Source: Neorhizobium vignae (GTDB lineage Bacteria; Pseudomonadota; Alphaproteobacteria; Rhizobiales; Rhizobiaceae). From it: a stretch of DNA of 64,000 nt. Made by a program: the position numbers and the translations under genes. The DNA lies in NCBI RefSeq assembly GCF_000732195.1, contig NZ_JNNU01000011.1:1-64000 (forward strand), read 5' to 3'. Of the stretch, positions 49,061 to 58,091 are shown in pieces. How positions within the stretch are numbered: the first letter of the stretch is position 1; each line of letters begins with the position of its first letter. The notes under the pieces were generated by a model. That model ran no database searches. It was given only the letters and a program-made list of their open reading frames with translations, and was not told where the DNA came from.

Positions 49061-50257
49061 ATGCCTCTCGCTCTCTACGCGCTGACGGCCGGTGCCTTCG
49101 GCATCGGGGTCACCGAATTCGTCATCATGGGCCTGCTGATCGACGTCAGCAAAGATCTCGGTGTGTCGATCTCGGCCGCCGGCCTGCTGATCTCCGGTTA
49201 CGCACTCGGCGTCGTCGCTGGCGCCCCCGTTCTCGGCATGCTGACCGGCAAATGGTCGCGCAAGACCCTGCTGATGAGCCTGATGGTGGTGTTCACCGTC
49301 GGCAACCTCGCCTGTGCGCTGGCGCCAGACTACTGGACGCTGATGGCCGCCCGGGTGCTGACCGCATTCGCGCATGCCTCGTTCTTCGGCGTCGGCTCGG
49401 TGGTCGCCACCAGCCTCGTCGCCCCGAACAGACACGCCTCGGCCATCGCCATCATGTTCACCGGCCTGACGGTCGCCAACATTCTCGGCGTGCCCTTCGG
49501 CACATGGCTCGGCCAGGCCTTTGGCTGGCGCTCGACCTTCTTTGCGGTCACCCTGATCGGCCTCGTGGCGCTCGCCGTCATCGCGCTGTTCGTTCCGAAG
49601 GACAAGGCAGCGGACAGTCAGGAGGAAAGCTCGCAGGGCGCGCTTGCCGTGCTCGGCCGCCGCCCGGTTCTGCTCGGGCTCTTGATCACCGTGCTGAGCT
49701 GGGTCGGCGTGTTTGCGGGCTTCACCTATATCGCCCCGATCCTCACCGAGATCACCGGCTTTTCGGAAGCCGCCGTCTCGCCGATCCTGCTCGTCTTCGG
49801 CGGCGGCCTGGTGATCGGCAACCTCGCCGGCGGCTGGCTCGCCGACCGCCATCTGGTGCCGACCATCGTCGCCAGCCTGATCGCGCTGTCGGTCGTGCTG
49901 CTGGCATTGACCGCCGCGATCCACCAGCCGGTGCTGGCCGTGATCGCCATCGGCCTGTTTGGCGCAGCAGCCTTTGCCACCGTCTCGCCGCTGCAGATGT
50001 GGGTGCTGCAGAAGGCCGAGGGTGCCGGCCAGGGCCTTGCCTCGTCGTTCAACATCGCCGCCTTCAACCTCGGCAATGCGATCGGCGCCTGGCTTGGCGG
50101 CGCGGTTATCGACCACGGCCCGGGTCTCGGCTCGGTCACGCTGATCGCCGGCCTGGTGCCGCTCGCAGCGCTTGCCGTCGCCCTCTTCGCCATCCGGCTG
50201 GACAGGCGCGAGACCGCCATCGGCGGCGCACCCGCCCTCTCCTGCCCGGCCGAATAA
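49061..50257 (+). CDS. MFS transporter, AraJ/drug-proton antiporter type
   Basis: 398 residues from ATG 49061 (AAGGACAAGGATCC upstream; the frame back to 48974 has no SD). Twelve membrane helices, with the family motifs GVTEFVIMGLL, GYALGVVAGAPVLGMLTGKWSRK (motif A-like) and FAHASFFGVGSVVA. It resembles arabinose/chloramphenicol-type exporters (AraJ/Bcr). Probably operon with the aldo/keto reductase 24 bp downstream and controlled by the LysR gene. Confidence 0.92.
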   Translation: MPLALYALTAGAFGIGVTEFVIMGLLIDVSKDLGVSISAAGLLISGYALGVVAGAPVLGMLTGKWSRKTLLMSLMVVFTVGNLACALAPDYWTLMAARVLTAFAHASFFGVGSVVATSLVAPNRHASAIAIMFTGLTVANILGVPFGTWLGQAFGWRSTFFAVTLIGLVALAVIALFVPKDKAADSQEESSQGALAVLGRRPVLLGLLITVLSWVGVFAGFTYIAPILTEITGFSEAAVSPILLVFGGGLVIGNLAGGWLADRHLVPTIVASLIALSVVLLALTAAIHQPVLAVIAIGLFGAAAFATVSPLQMWVLQKAEGAGQGLASSFNIAAFNLGNAIGAWLGGAVIDHGPGLGSVTLIAGLVPLAALAVALFAIRLDRRETAIGGAPALSCPAE

Positions 50258-50281
50258 CCGACACACCGAAGGATCACCACC

Positions 50282-51319
50282 ATGGAATACCGCAATCTCG
50301 GACAATCCGGCCTCAGAGTGCCGGTCCTAAGCTTCGGAGCCGGCACGTTCGGCGGCTCCGGCCCGCTGTTCAGCCACTGGGGCACGACGGATGTGGAAGA
50401 GGCCCGCCGCCTTGTCGATATCTGCCTGGAAGCCGGCGTCAATCTGTTCGATACCGCCGACGTCTATTCGGCCGGCGCTTCGGAAGAGGTGCTCGGCCAG
50501 GCGATCAAGGGGCGGCGCGAGGACGTGCTGATCTCCACCAAGGCCAGCCTGCCGACCGGCGACGGGCCGAACGACTGGGGCTCTTCTCGCTCCCGCCTGA
50601 TCCGCGCGGTGGATGCTGCGCTGAAGCGGCTCGGCACCGACCATATCGATATCTTCCAGCTGCATGCCTTCGATGCCTCGACGCCTGTCGAAGAGGTGGT
50701 CTCGACGCTCGACCAGCTCGTGAAGGACGGCAAGCTGCGGTATATCGGCGTTTCCAACTTCTCCGGCTGGCAGATCATGAAGTCGCTGGCGGCGGCCGAC
50801 AAGCATGGGCAGACCCGCTATGTGGCGAACCAGGTCTATTATTCGCTGGTCGGCCGCGACTACGAATGGGACCTGATGCCATTGGGACAGGACCAGGGGC
50901 TTGGCGCGCTGGTATGGAGCCCGCTCGGCTGGGGACGCCTCACCGGCAAGATCAGCCGCGGCAAGCCGCTTCCCGCAGGCAGCCGTCTGCATGAGACGGC
51001 CGATTTCGGCCCGCCTGTCGAAGACGAGCTGCTCTACCGTGTGGTCGATGCGCTGCAGGCGGTGGCGGACGAGACGGGCAAGACGGTGCCGCAGGTGGCG
51101 ATCAACTGGCTGACCAGCCGGCCGACCGTCTCCTCGGTCATCATCGGCGCCCGCAACGAGGAGCAGCTTCGCCAGAATCTCGGGGCCGTCGGGTGGTCGC
51201 TGACACCGGAGCAGATCGGCAGGCTCGATGCGGCAAGTGCCGTGACCGCTCCCTATCCGCATTTCCCCTATCGGCGGCAGGAGGGCTTTGCCCGCCTTAA
51301 CCCGCCCATCGCCGGCTGA
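50282..51319 (+). CDS. Aldo/keto reductase (Tas/YajO-like)
   Basis: 345 residues, (beta/alpha)8 barrel. The catalytic tetrad is Asp (GVNLFDTADVYSAGASEE), Tyr55-type in DVYSAG, Lys (ISTKAS), His (DIFQLHAFD). The cofactor-binding C-terminal segment VSSVIIGARNEEQLRQN binds the NADP 2'-phosphate. Substrate unknown (aldehyde or ketone). It follows the MFS gene by 24 bp. Confidence 0.93.
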   Translation: MEYRNLGQSGLRVPVLSFGAGTFGGSGPLFSHWGTTDVEEARRLVDICLEAGVNLFDTADVYSAGASEEVLGQAIKGRREDVLISTKASLPTGDGPNDWGSSRSRLIRAVDAALKRLGTDHIDIFQLHAFDASTPVEEVVSTLDQLVKDGKLRYIGVSNFSGWQIMKSLAAADKHGQTRYVANQVYYSLVGRDYEWDLMPLGQDQGLGALVWSPLGWGRLTGKISRGKPLPAGSRLHETADFGPPVEDELLYRVVDALQAVADETGKTVPQVAINWLTSRPTVSSVIIGARNEEQLRQNLGAVGWSLTPEQIGRLDAASAVTAPYPHFPYRRQEGFARLNPPIAG

Positions 51320-51423
51320 CGCTACCCGAGAATCGAGGTGGTTGATCCGTTAGAGAATCGGTCCATGTAATACGGGCCTCATTTGGCCCGGCCGTTTGCC
51401 GGGCTTCCCCATAGGAGTTCAAG

Positions 51424-52251
51424 ATGTTCACAGTCAGCGCCAACGGCGCCAATATTCCCGCCCTCGGCTTCGGCACGTTCCGCATGCCCGACGAAGACGT
51501 CGCCCGCGTGCTGCCGGAGGCGTTGAAGCTCGGTTTCCGCCATGTCGATACCGCACAGATCTACAAGAACGAGGCAGCCGTCGGCGAGGCGCTGTCCAAG
51601 TCCGGCATCCCGCGCGCCGACATCTTCCTCACCACCAAGGTCTGGGTCGACCGTGTCGGCCATGCCGCCTTCATCGCCTCGGTCGACGAGAGCCTGGCCA
51701 AGCTGAAGACCGACTATGTCGACCTGCTTCTCCTCCACTGGCCACAGAGCGAAATGCCGCTCGCCGACCGCATGGGCGCGCTGAACGAGCTCAAAAAAGC
51801 CGGCAAGGTGAAGAATATCGGCGTCTCCAATTTTTCCACCGCGCTGATCGCCGAAGCGGTGAAGCTGTCGGACGCGCCGCTTGCCACCAACCAGGTGGAA
51901 TACCATCCCTATCTCGACCAAACGAAGGTTCTGGCCGAAATCGCCAGGCACGGCATGTCTTTGACCGCCTATTACCTGATGGCGAACGGCGCTGTGCCGG
52001 ATGACGATGTGCTGAAGGATATCGGCGCCAAGCACGGCAAGACGGCGGCGCAGGTGACGCTGCGCTGGGCGATCCAGCAGAAGGACGTCATCGCGCTTTC
52101 CAAGACCGCGACCGTTTCCCGCCTGCCGGAAAATTTCGACGTGTTCGATTTCGCGCTGTCGGAGGAAGAAATGCTGGCGATCCACGCACTCGCCAAGCCG
52201 ACCGGCCGCATCGTCAGCCCGGGACATCTGGCGCCGGTATGGGATGTTTGA
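51424..52251 (+). CDS. Aldo/keto reductase (2,5-diketo-gluconate reductase type)
   Basis: 275 residues; AKR of the DkgA/DkgB type. The catalytic residues are D (HVDTAQIYKNEAAVGEAL), Y, K (LTTKVWVDRVG), H (LLLLHWP). PYLDQTKVLAEIARHGMSLTAYYL follows, with a shorter C-terminal loop. A small GC hairpin (51386-51404) lies upstream in the gap after the first AKR gene; otherwise the three genes 49061-52251 could be one unit. Reduces 2,5-diketo-D-gluconate or methylglyoxal in homologs. Confidence 0.93.
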   Translation: MFTVSANGANIPALGFGTFRMPDEDVARVLPEALKLGFRHVDTAQIYKNEAAVGEALSKSGIPRADIFLTTKVWVDRVGHAAFIASVDESLAKLKTDYVDLLLLHWPQSEMPLADRMGALNELKKAGKVKNIGVSNFSTALIAEAVKLSDAPLATNQVEYHPYLDQTKVLAEIARHGMSLTAYYLMANGAVPDDDVLKDIGAKHGKTAAQVTLRWAIQQKDVIALSKTATVSRLPENFDVFDFALSEEEMLAIHALAKPTGRIVSPGHLAPVWDV

Positions 52252-52274
52252 CGTTCACCGACAAAGCCGACACG

Positions 52275-52303
52275 ATGCGCCGGAGATCTCCGGCGCATTT
52301 TTC
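52275..52303 (+). terminator. Rho-independent terminator after the AKR genes
   Basis: 24-bp palindrome ATGCGCCGGAGA / TCTCCGGCGCAT followed by TTTTT, 24 bp past the stop. Confidence 0.92.
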
Positions 52304-52346
52304 GTTTCCAGAAGCCGGAAGGCCCCGGCAAGGGTGAGGGCCCGCC

Positions 52347-53390
52347 CTACAGCCAGCCTCTCCGCTTGAAATACAGATAGGGCATGGCCATCGAGAAGAT
52401 CATCAGCACGATCGCGGCGTGATAGCCGTAGTGCCATTGCAGTTCCGGCTGGTAGGCGAAGTTCATGCCGTAGATCGAGGCGACCAGCGTCGGCGGCAGG
52501 AAGACGACCGAGGCGACCGAGAAGATCTTGATGATCTGGTTCTGCTCCAGATTGATCAGCCCGAGCGTCGCATCCAGCAGGAAATTGATCTTGCTGGACA
52601 GGAAGGCCGAGTGATCGCCGAGCGAGGTGGCATCCCGCTGCAGCAGTTTCAGGCGCTGGCGCAGTTCCTTCGACAGTTTGCGGTCGACGCCATCGAGCGC
52701 TGCGTAATAGGCCACGACTCGGCTGACGCTGACGAGGCTTTCGCGCACCACGGTGATGAATTCGCCCTTCTGGCCGACCTCACGGATGAGGTCCTGCAGG
52801 TCGCGCGTCTTCTTGTTGGCCTTGGCGGCCTTGGTCGAAAAGACCTCCTGCGAAATCTGGTCGATCTCGGTGCCAAGCCGTTCCAGCGTGTCGGCCATGC
52901 GGTCGATGATCGCCTCGATCAGTCCGGTCATGATCAGCTCGCCATAACCGCAATGCAGGCCCGTGCCGTTCGGCTTGCGGGCGCGCGCCATGAACGCGTC
53001 GAAGGGGCGCGGTTCCGCATAACGGACGGTGACCAGGACCTGGCCCTTGATGATGAAGGTGACGGGCACTTTTCGCGGCGTGCCGGCATCGGGCCTGGTC
53101 AGCACCGTCATCGTCATGAACTCGGCGCCGTCCTCCTGGTAGAGGCGGGCGGAGAGTTCGATATCTTCCATCTCGTCCATGGTCGGCACGGTGATGCCGA
53201 GGCGCTCGCCGACGATGCGTTCCTCGTCGGGCGTGGGGCTGACGAGGTCGTACCAGACGACCGCAGGGATCGAGGGGGCGGACGTGACCGGTGCCGACGG
53301 ATCGGAAACGACCGGCGCTGCGGCAACGGCCGGCACATCGGAGGCGACGGAAACAAGGCGATCAAGGTCGTAGGCATGGATGCGCAGCAT
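52347..53390 (-). CDS. corA: CorA-like magnesium/divalent cation transporter
   Basis: 347 residues from ATG 53390 (AGGAG 6 nt upstream). Large N-terminal cytoplasmic domain with two helices leading to the pore; two C-terminal membrane helices with the diagnostic YGMNF loop and the preceding SVVFLPPTLVASI. The Ala/Pro-rich stretch near residues 16-45 (VPAVAAAP, repeated) is an insertion unusual for CorA. Forms a homopentamer and imports Mg, Co or Ni. Confidence 0.95.
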   Translation of the reverse strand: MLRIHAYDLDRLVSVASDVPAVAAAPVVSDPSAPVTSAPSIPAVVWYDLVSPTPDEERIVGERLGITVPTMDEMEDIELSARLYQEDGAEFMTMTVLTRPDAGTPRKVPVTFIIKGQVLVTVRYAEPRPFDAFMARARKPNGTGLHCGYGELIMTGLIEAIIDRMADTLERLGTEIDQISQEVFSTKAAKANKKTRDLQDLIREVGQKGEFITVVRESLVSVSRVVAYYAALDGVDRKLSKELRQRLKLLQRDATSLGDHSAFLSSKINFLLDATLGLINLEQNQIIKIFSVASVVFLPPTLVASIYGMNFAYQPELQWHYGYHAAIVLMIFSMAMPYLYFKRRGWL

Positions 53391-53709
53391 GACGGCTCCT
53401 TTTTCGGACCATCGGTCCCTTCGGAGCGCGCATCCTTTCAAGCAAGGACTAGAGCCCCGGAGGAACGGGTCGGTATGATGACGTCGAACTTCGACTGTCG
53501 GGGTTCATCTCAATTTGTCCTTTGAAAGGAGGACGCCCGGACAGGCGCCTCTCCCGCGTGAAATGTGCCTTAAACGGCGAAAAGTCAATGGCTTTTCTGT
53601 CGGAGCCAAAGGCTTCCGGATTAACATTTGGAAAGGCTTTTTCAGTCCGTGGAGACGGGATGATCAGGCGGAAAGGTCCGCCCAGAGCCAAACCGAATGA
53701 TCCGCCCGG
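53391..53709. other. Intergenic region between corA and acylphosphatase
   Basis: 319 bp without a supported gene. Open frames here are shadows; it contains the corA promoter and the 3' end of the acylphosphatase gene region. I see nothing more. Confidence 0.4.
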
Positions 53710-53991
53710 TCACCTCGTGATCCGGAAGCCGACCGGCTTTTCCGCGAGCGCCGCCGGTTGTCGCTCCACGCCGGAGACCGACGCACCGGGCGGACCGTGC
53801 CGGAAACGTTCGAGCATTTGCGATATGCCGGCGGGCGATCCCGAGAGCAAAGCGAGGACGGAACCATCCGGCTCGTTGCGGACCCACCCGGTCAAACCCA
53901 GTTGATTTGCCTCCTCACGCGTCCAGGCACGGAAACCCACGCCTTGTACCCTTCCCGTTATCCGCACCATGGCGGCATCGTCGTCGGACAT
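53710..53991 (-). CDS. Acylphosphatase
   Basis: 93 residues from ATG 53991 (GAGGTTGCC upstream). The family signature is [37 protein letters not shown], with the catalytic Arg in GVGFR and Asn in VRNEPDG. It hydrolyses acyl phosphates. A longer frame to 54057 lacks SD. Single gene. Confidence 0.92.
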   Translation of the reverse strand: MSDDDAAMVRITGRVQGVGFRAWTREEANQLGLTGWVRNEPDGSVLALLSGSPAGISQMLERFRHGPPGASVSGVERQPAALAEKPVGFRITR

Positions 53992-54110
53992 GGCAACCTC
54001 CCGTCCCGCGCAACTCTCATTGACATGGAGAGTGCGAAACCCACGGCAAGCCTGCAAGGTGCCGACGGCATCCGGTTGACCTCTCGCCGGTTCACTGCCT
54101 TGGATAAGAC

Positions 54111-54138
54111 AAAAAACCGCCGGCCTCGCGGCCGACGG
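54111..54138 (-). terminator. Terminator of the DUF2267-type gene
   Basis: Minus-strand stem CCGTCGGCC-GCGA-GGCCGGCGG (one mismatch) followed by TTTTTT, 25 bp after the stop. Confidence 0.8.
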
Positions 54139-54162
54139 CTTGGACGTGCCGAAGGATGCAGA

Positions 54163-54552
54163 TCAGACGAACTGGCTGAGGCCCGGAACCGAAGCGACCA
54201 CCGTATCGACCACTTCGTCGCCGGCGTATTCGCGGGCGACCGCCATGGTTTCCTTGGCAAGGCCGGTGATCTCGCCCATGCCGAGACCCTGGCTCATCAG
54301 CTGCTGGCCGAGCGCCATGACGCCGCCGCCGAAGCTTGCCATCAGGCCGCCGAGGAGACCGCCGCCGCCCGCACCTTCGCCGTTGAACTTGGCGACCAGT
54401 TCGGAAGCGCCCGGGATCGCCTCGATCATCTTGGCAACCGCGCCGTCATCGGCCTCGCGCTGCAGGAAACCGAGCATCATGCCGATCGCCTTTTCGGCGA
54501 CGTCAGGGGCAATGCCGACATTCTCGGCGACGCGGGAAACCAGTTCGTTCAT
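54163..54552 (-). CDS. DUF2267-like small protein
   Basis: 129 residues from ATG 54552 (AGGAG 6 nt upstream). Two helical halves joined by a Gly-rich linker (GEGAGGGGLLGGLMASFGGG, about 58-77). MNELVSRVAENVGIAPDVAEKAIG and YAGDEVVDTVVASVPGLSQFV match small rhizobial proteins annotated as DUF2267 (or DUF2780). Soluble, stress-associated in some relatives; function unknown. Confidence 0.75.
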   Translation of the reverse strand: MNELVSRVAENVGIAPDVAEKAIGMMLGFLQREADDGAVAKMIEAIPGASELVAKFNGEGAGGGGLLGGLMASFGGGVMALGQQLMSQGLGMGEITGLAKETMAVAREYAGDEVVDTVVASVPGLSQFV

Positions 54553-54641
54553 CAATCTCTCCTGAAGTTTTGACGTTCACGTCAAGGTAATACACACAGT
54601 CTTCGCCGAAGCCAACAGGGCGCCTGAAGCCTCGTGCGGCT

Positions 54642-55625
54642 TCAAGTTTCGCCCGACGCCCTGCCCACCGTATCCGCCATGTAGGCGCCGCGGGCGCCCA
54701 GGGGTTTCGGCCTGCCGGTAGTCGAATCGCGGGCCGTCTGGTGTTCGAGTTCGGCATTGATCTCGGCACCGACGATGACGATGATGACCGATATCCATGT
54801 CCAGACCATGAAACCGATCAGCGCCCCGAGCGTGCCGTAGGTAGCGTTGTAATCGGCAATATTCCCCAGATAGAAGGAAACCGCAACCGAGGCGGCGAGC
54901 CAGGCAACAGCCGAGAATGCCGCACCCCAGGTGAGCCACTTGAGTTGAGCCGGCTCGCGGCTCGGGCCGAAGCGGTAAAGCATCATGATGCCGCCCGCGA
55001 CGAACAGCATCATCACAGGCCAGCGCGCCAGCCGGATGATGATTTCAGTCCAGCGGTCGAGCCAGAGATAGCGCAGCACAGCCGGCACCACGCCCATCGC
55101 AAACAGGATGACGATCGCCAAAAGCAGCGCACCCAGGGTGAACAGAAGCGAGATGAGGTTGAGCCGGACGATGCCGCGCTTTTCCTCTTCTCCATAGGCA
55201 ACGTTCATCGCCTCGAACAGCGCCTTCATGCCGTTATTGGCGCTCCAGAGCGCCAGCGCGAGGCCGCCGATCAGGGCGATCGACAGCGTCGTGTTGCGCT
55301 CCGAGGTCAGCGCCCGCAGCTGATCGAGAAAAATGTTCAGGGCATCCGCCGGCATGACGGAGCTCAAGAAGGTGATCCGGTCGACGATCGCGATCGGATC
55401 CGAGACGAAGCCGTAGATGGAAACGAGCGCACTTGCGGCCGGAAACAGCGCCAGCAGGAGATAATAGGTGACGCCGGCGGCGATCAGCGAGATGCGATCC
55501 TGGGTGACGCCTGCATAGACGCGCCAGAAGACATCCTTCAGCCCACGGGCGGGGATCTCGTCCGGGGAGTCGGCCTCACGGCCCCTGTTCTTTTCCAATG
55601 CGGGGACCGTTTCGCCGACCGTCAT
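54642..55625 (-). CDS. YihY/virulence factor BrkB family protein
   Basis: 327 residues from ATG 55625. Six to seven membrane helices; family motifs VTYYLLLALFPAASALVS, SANNGMKALFEAMNVAYGEEEKRG and YNATYGTLGALIGFMVWTWISV. The N-terminal 50 residues are cytoplasmic and polar. The old RNase BN name is wrong for this family; its role is unclear (possible lipid or transport function). Start is uncertain because GGAGG lies only 1-2 nt upstream of the ATG. Confidence 0.9.
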   Translation of the reverse strand: MTVGETVPALEKNRGREADSPDEIPARGLKDVFWRVYAGVTQDRISLIAAGVTYYLLLALFPAASALVSIYGFVSDPIAIVDRITFLSSVMPADALNIFLDQLRALTSERNTTLSIALIGGLALALWSANNGMKALFEAMNVAYGEEEKRGIVRLNLISLLFTLGALLLAIVILFAMGVVPAVLRYLWLDRWTEIIIRLARWPVMMLFVAGGIMMLYRFGPSREPAQLKWLTWGAAFSAVAWLAASVAVSFYLGNIADYNATYGTLGALIGFMVWTWISVIIVIVGAEINAELEHQTARDSTTGRPKPLGARGAYMADTVGRASGET

Positions 55626-55742
55626 GCCTCCCCAACCTTCCCGTTGCGGGCGGGCTCCGGACAATCTCGTGGCCGTTGCCGGGCGCCTCCGCACATCCTA
55701 TAAGCATTTGGCAGAGAACGCGGTCAGGGAGCGCATAGTTGC

Positions 55743-57317
55743 ATGGACGATACGGGAAAGCTCTTCATCGGCGGCAGCCGCAAGCCGGACGATTCGCTCA
55801 ACAAGGCTGAATATCTGGAACTGAAGTTCGGCAACCGCCACGGTCTCGTCACCGGCGCCACCGGCACCGGCAAGACGGTGAGCCTGCAAGTGCTCGCCGA
55901 AGGTTTTTCCAAGGCCGGCGTGCCCGTCTTCGCCGCCGACATCAAGGGCGACCTGTCCGGCATCGCCATGAAGGGCGAAGCCAAGGATTTCCTGCTCAAG
56001 CGGGCCGAGCAGATCGGCTTTGCGGACTATGATTTCGAGCAGTTCCCGGTGATCTTCTGGGATCTGTTCGGCGAAAAGGGTCACCGAGTGCGCACCACCA
56101 TCGCGGAGATGGGGCCGCTCTTGCTGTCGCGCCTGATGGATGCGTCCGAGCCGCAGGAAGGCGTCATCAACATCGCCTTCAAGATCGCCGACAAGGCGAA
56201 CCTGCCGCTGCTCGACCTCAAGGATTTCGCCTCGCTGCTCAACTACATGGCCGAGAATGCCAGCGAGCTGTCGAGCCAGTTTGGGCTGATCTCGAAAAGC
56301 TCCGTCGCCTCGATCCAGCGCGGGCTGCTGGTGCTGGAACAGCAGGGCGCCGAGCATTTCTTCGGCGAACCGGCGCTGAAGATTTCTGACATAATGCGCA
56401 TCAACCCGAACAGCGGTTACGGGCAGATCTCGGTGCTTGCCGCCGACAAGCTGATGATGAACCCCAGGCTTTATGCGACCTTCCTGCTCTGGCTGCTCTC
56501 GGAACTGTTCGAGGAACTGCCGGAAGTCGGCGATCCGGCCCAGCCGAAACTGGTGTTCTTCTTCGACGAGGCACATCTGCTCTTCAACGACGCGCCGAAG
56601 GTTCTGACCGAGCGCGTCGAACAGGTCGTGCGCCTGATCCGCTCCAAGGGCGTCGGCGTCTATTTCGTCACCCAGAACCCGCTCGACGTGCCGGAAACCG
56701 TGCTGGCCCAGCTCGGCAACCGGGTGCAGCATGCGCTGCGCGCCTATACGCCGCGCGAGCAGAAGGCGGTGAAGACGGCCGCCGAAACGTTCCGCCCCAA
56801 CCCGGACTTCGACTGCGCCACGGCGATCACCAATCTCGGCACCGGCGAGGCGCTGGTCTCGACGCTCGAAGGCAAGGGTGCGCCTTCCATCGTGGAACGC
56901 ACGCTGGTGCGCCCGCCATCCGGCCGCATCGGCCCGCTTTCGGACCAGGAGCGGCAGATGATCATCGACAAAAGCCCGGTGCTCGGCCTCTACGACGAAG
57001 ACCTCGACCGGGAATCCGCCTTCGAAATCCTCGCCGCACGCGCCAAGCAGGCTGCCGATTCCGCCGCGGCCAGAAAGGCGCAGGACGAGCTGCAGTCCGC
57101 CCCACCGGCTGGTTCCGGCGAGACGACAGGCTGGACCCTGCCGGGCTTCGGCGGCGGCAAGGACGACGACGATGACCAGGGCCGCCCCCAGCCGCGCCGC
57201 TCCGGCTACCAGCGCGAGACGATCATCGAAGCGGCGATGAAGAGCGTGACGCGAACCGTTGCGACCCAGGTGGGCCGGGCGATCGTGCGCGGGATTCTGG
57301 GTAGCTTGAAGCGGTAA
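55743..57317 (+). CDS. HerA/DUF853-like ATPase (YjgR)
   Basis: 524 residues. Walker A in GATGTGKTVSLQ near residues 38-49, Walker B in KLVFFFDEAHLLF near 275-287, then VTQNPLDVPETVL (sensor). C-terminal region 420-524 is Ala-, Asp- and Gly-rich and ends with an amphipathic helix (YQRETIIEAAMKSVTRTVA). It matches the YjgR/DUF853 family of hexameric ATPases of unknown role. Single gene followed by the TA module. Confidence 0.92.
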   Translation: MDDTGKLFIGGSRKPDDSLNKAEYLELKFGNRHGLVTGATGTGKTVSLQVLAEGFSKAGVPVFAADIKGDLSGIAMKGEAKDFLLKRAEQIGFADYDFEQFPVIFWDLFGEKGHRVRTTIAEMGPLLLSRLMDASEPQEGVINIAFKIADKANLPLLDLKDFASLLNYMAENASELSSQFGLISKSSVASIQRGLLVLEQQGAEHFFGEPALKISDIMRINPNSGYGQISVLAADKLMMNPRLYATFLLWLLSELFEELPEVGDPAQPKLVFFFDEAHLLFNDAPKVLTERVEQVVRLIRSKGVGVYFVTQNPLDVPETVLAQLGNRVQHALRAYTPREQKAVKTAAETFRPNPDFDCATAITNLGTGEALVSTLEGKGAPSIVERTLVRPPSGRIGPLSDQERQMIIDKSPVLGLYDEDLDRESAFEILAARAKQAADSAAARKAQDELQSAPPAGSGETTGWTLPGFGGGKDDDDDQGRPQPRRSGYQRETIIEAAMKSVTRTVATQVGRAIVRGILGSLKR

Positions 57318-57350
57318 GCGCGCCTTGAAATTGACAGAGCACTCGCTTAA

Positions 57351-57370
57351 TGTAGTCACCGGTGACTACA
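57351..57370 (+). promoter_or_regulatory. Operator of the second VapBC-type module
   Basis: Perfect 20-bp palindrome TGTAGTCACC / GGTGACTACA, 12 bp upstream of the antitoxin ATG. Core TAGTCA-N4-TGACTA as at 41923-41950. Confidence 0.85.
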
Positions 57371-57382
57371 GAGGCGAGAGCA

Positions 57383-57634
57383 ATGTCGACCGTCAATCTG
57401 CGCGAGGCCAAAGCGGGCTTTTCAAACCTGGTGGATCAGGCCATCAAGGGTGAGATCGTGACGATTACCCGCCACGGCAAGCCCGTGGCGGCACTGGTGA
57501 GCATCGAGGCCGCGGAAGCCGCCAGGAACATGCTTGGCAAAGCCCGACCGAATTTCGGGGAATATCTGATGTCGTTTCCCGGCGGTATCGAATTCGAACG
57601 CGATCATTCGAAGATGCGTGACATCGACCTGTGA
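57383..57634 (+). CDS. Phd/YefM-type antitoxin
   Basis: 83 residues from ATG 57383 (GAGGCGAGAG upstream); GTG 57362 would overlap the operator. Phd fold: NLREAKAGFSNLVDQAIKGE, TITRHGKPVAALVSIEAAEAA. Antitoxin of the vapC overlapping it (GTGA), autorepressor through 57351-57370. About 55-60 percent identical to the antitoxin at 41647 by eye. Confidence 0.92.
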   Translation: MSTVNLREAKAGFSNLVDQAIKGEIVTITRHGKPVAALVSIEAAEAARNMLGKARPNFGEYLMSFPGGIEFERDHSKMRDIDL

Positions 57635-58068
57635 GCGGGTTTCTTCTCGACACGAACGTCATTTCCAGATTTGCCCCCGGCAAACCGGAGCCCTCGGAAG
57701 GCTTTCACGACTGGATGGTCGCAGAGGGCGCCGCAGACCGGCTGTTCATCGGCGCGATATCGATCGCGGAGATCGAGCGGGGAATAAGGAAGCTTCGACG
57801 CAAGGGCGGCCTTGAGCGCGCGGCGCGGCTTTCGGGCTGGCTCGACGGAATCATGCTGACTTTCGAGGATCGAATCCTCGCTTTCGACGCGCGGGCAGCA
57901 AAGATTGCCGGCGAAATGGCCGATGATGCCGAGGCACACGGACATCCGCCCGATCTTGCCGACGTGATGATCGCTGCCACGGCAAAAGCGAGCGCGATGA
58001 CGGTGGTAACCGACAATATCCGCCATTTCGAAACGCTGGGCATCCCGGTCCGGCGTCCGCCGGAATAA
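57631..58068 (+). CDS. vapC: VapC-type PIN-domain toxin
   Basis: 145 residues from GTG 57631, overlapping the antitoxin stop by 4 bp. PIN domain: LLDTNVISRF (Asp7), ISIAEIERGI (Glu), LADVMIAATA (Asp), VTDNIRHFE. Similar to the VapC at 41204. Ribonuclease by family. Confidence 0.92.
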   Translation: MSGFLLDTNVISRFAPGKPEPSEGFHDWMVAEGAADRLFIGAISIAEIERGIRKLRRKGGLERAARLSGWLDGIMLTFEDRILAFDARAAKIAGEMADDAEAHGHPPDLADVMIAATAKASAMTVVTDNIRHFETLGIPVRRPPE

Positions 58069-58091
58069 AGATATCCAGCGCCCCTGCCCGT

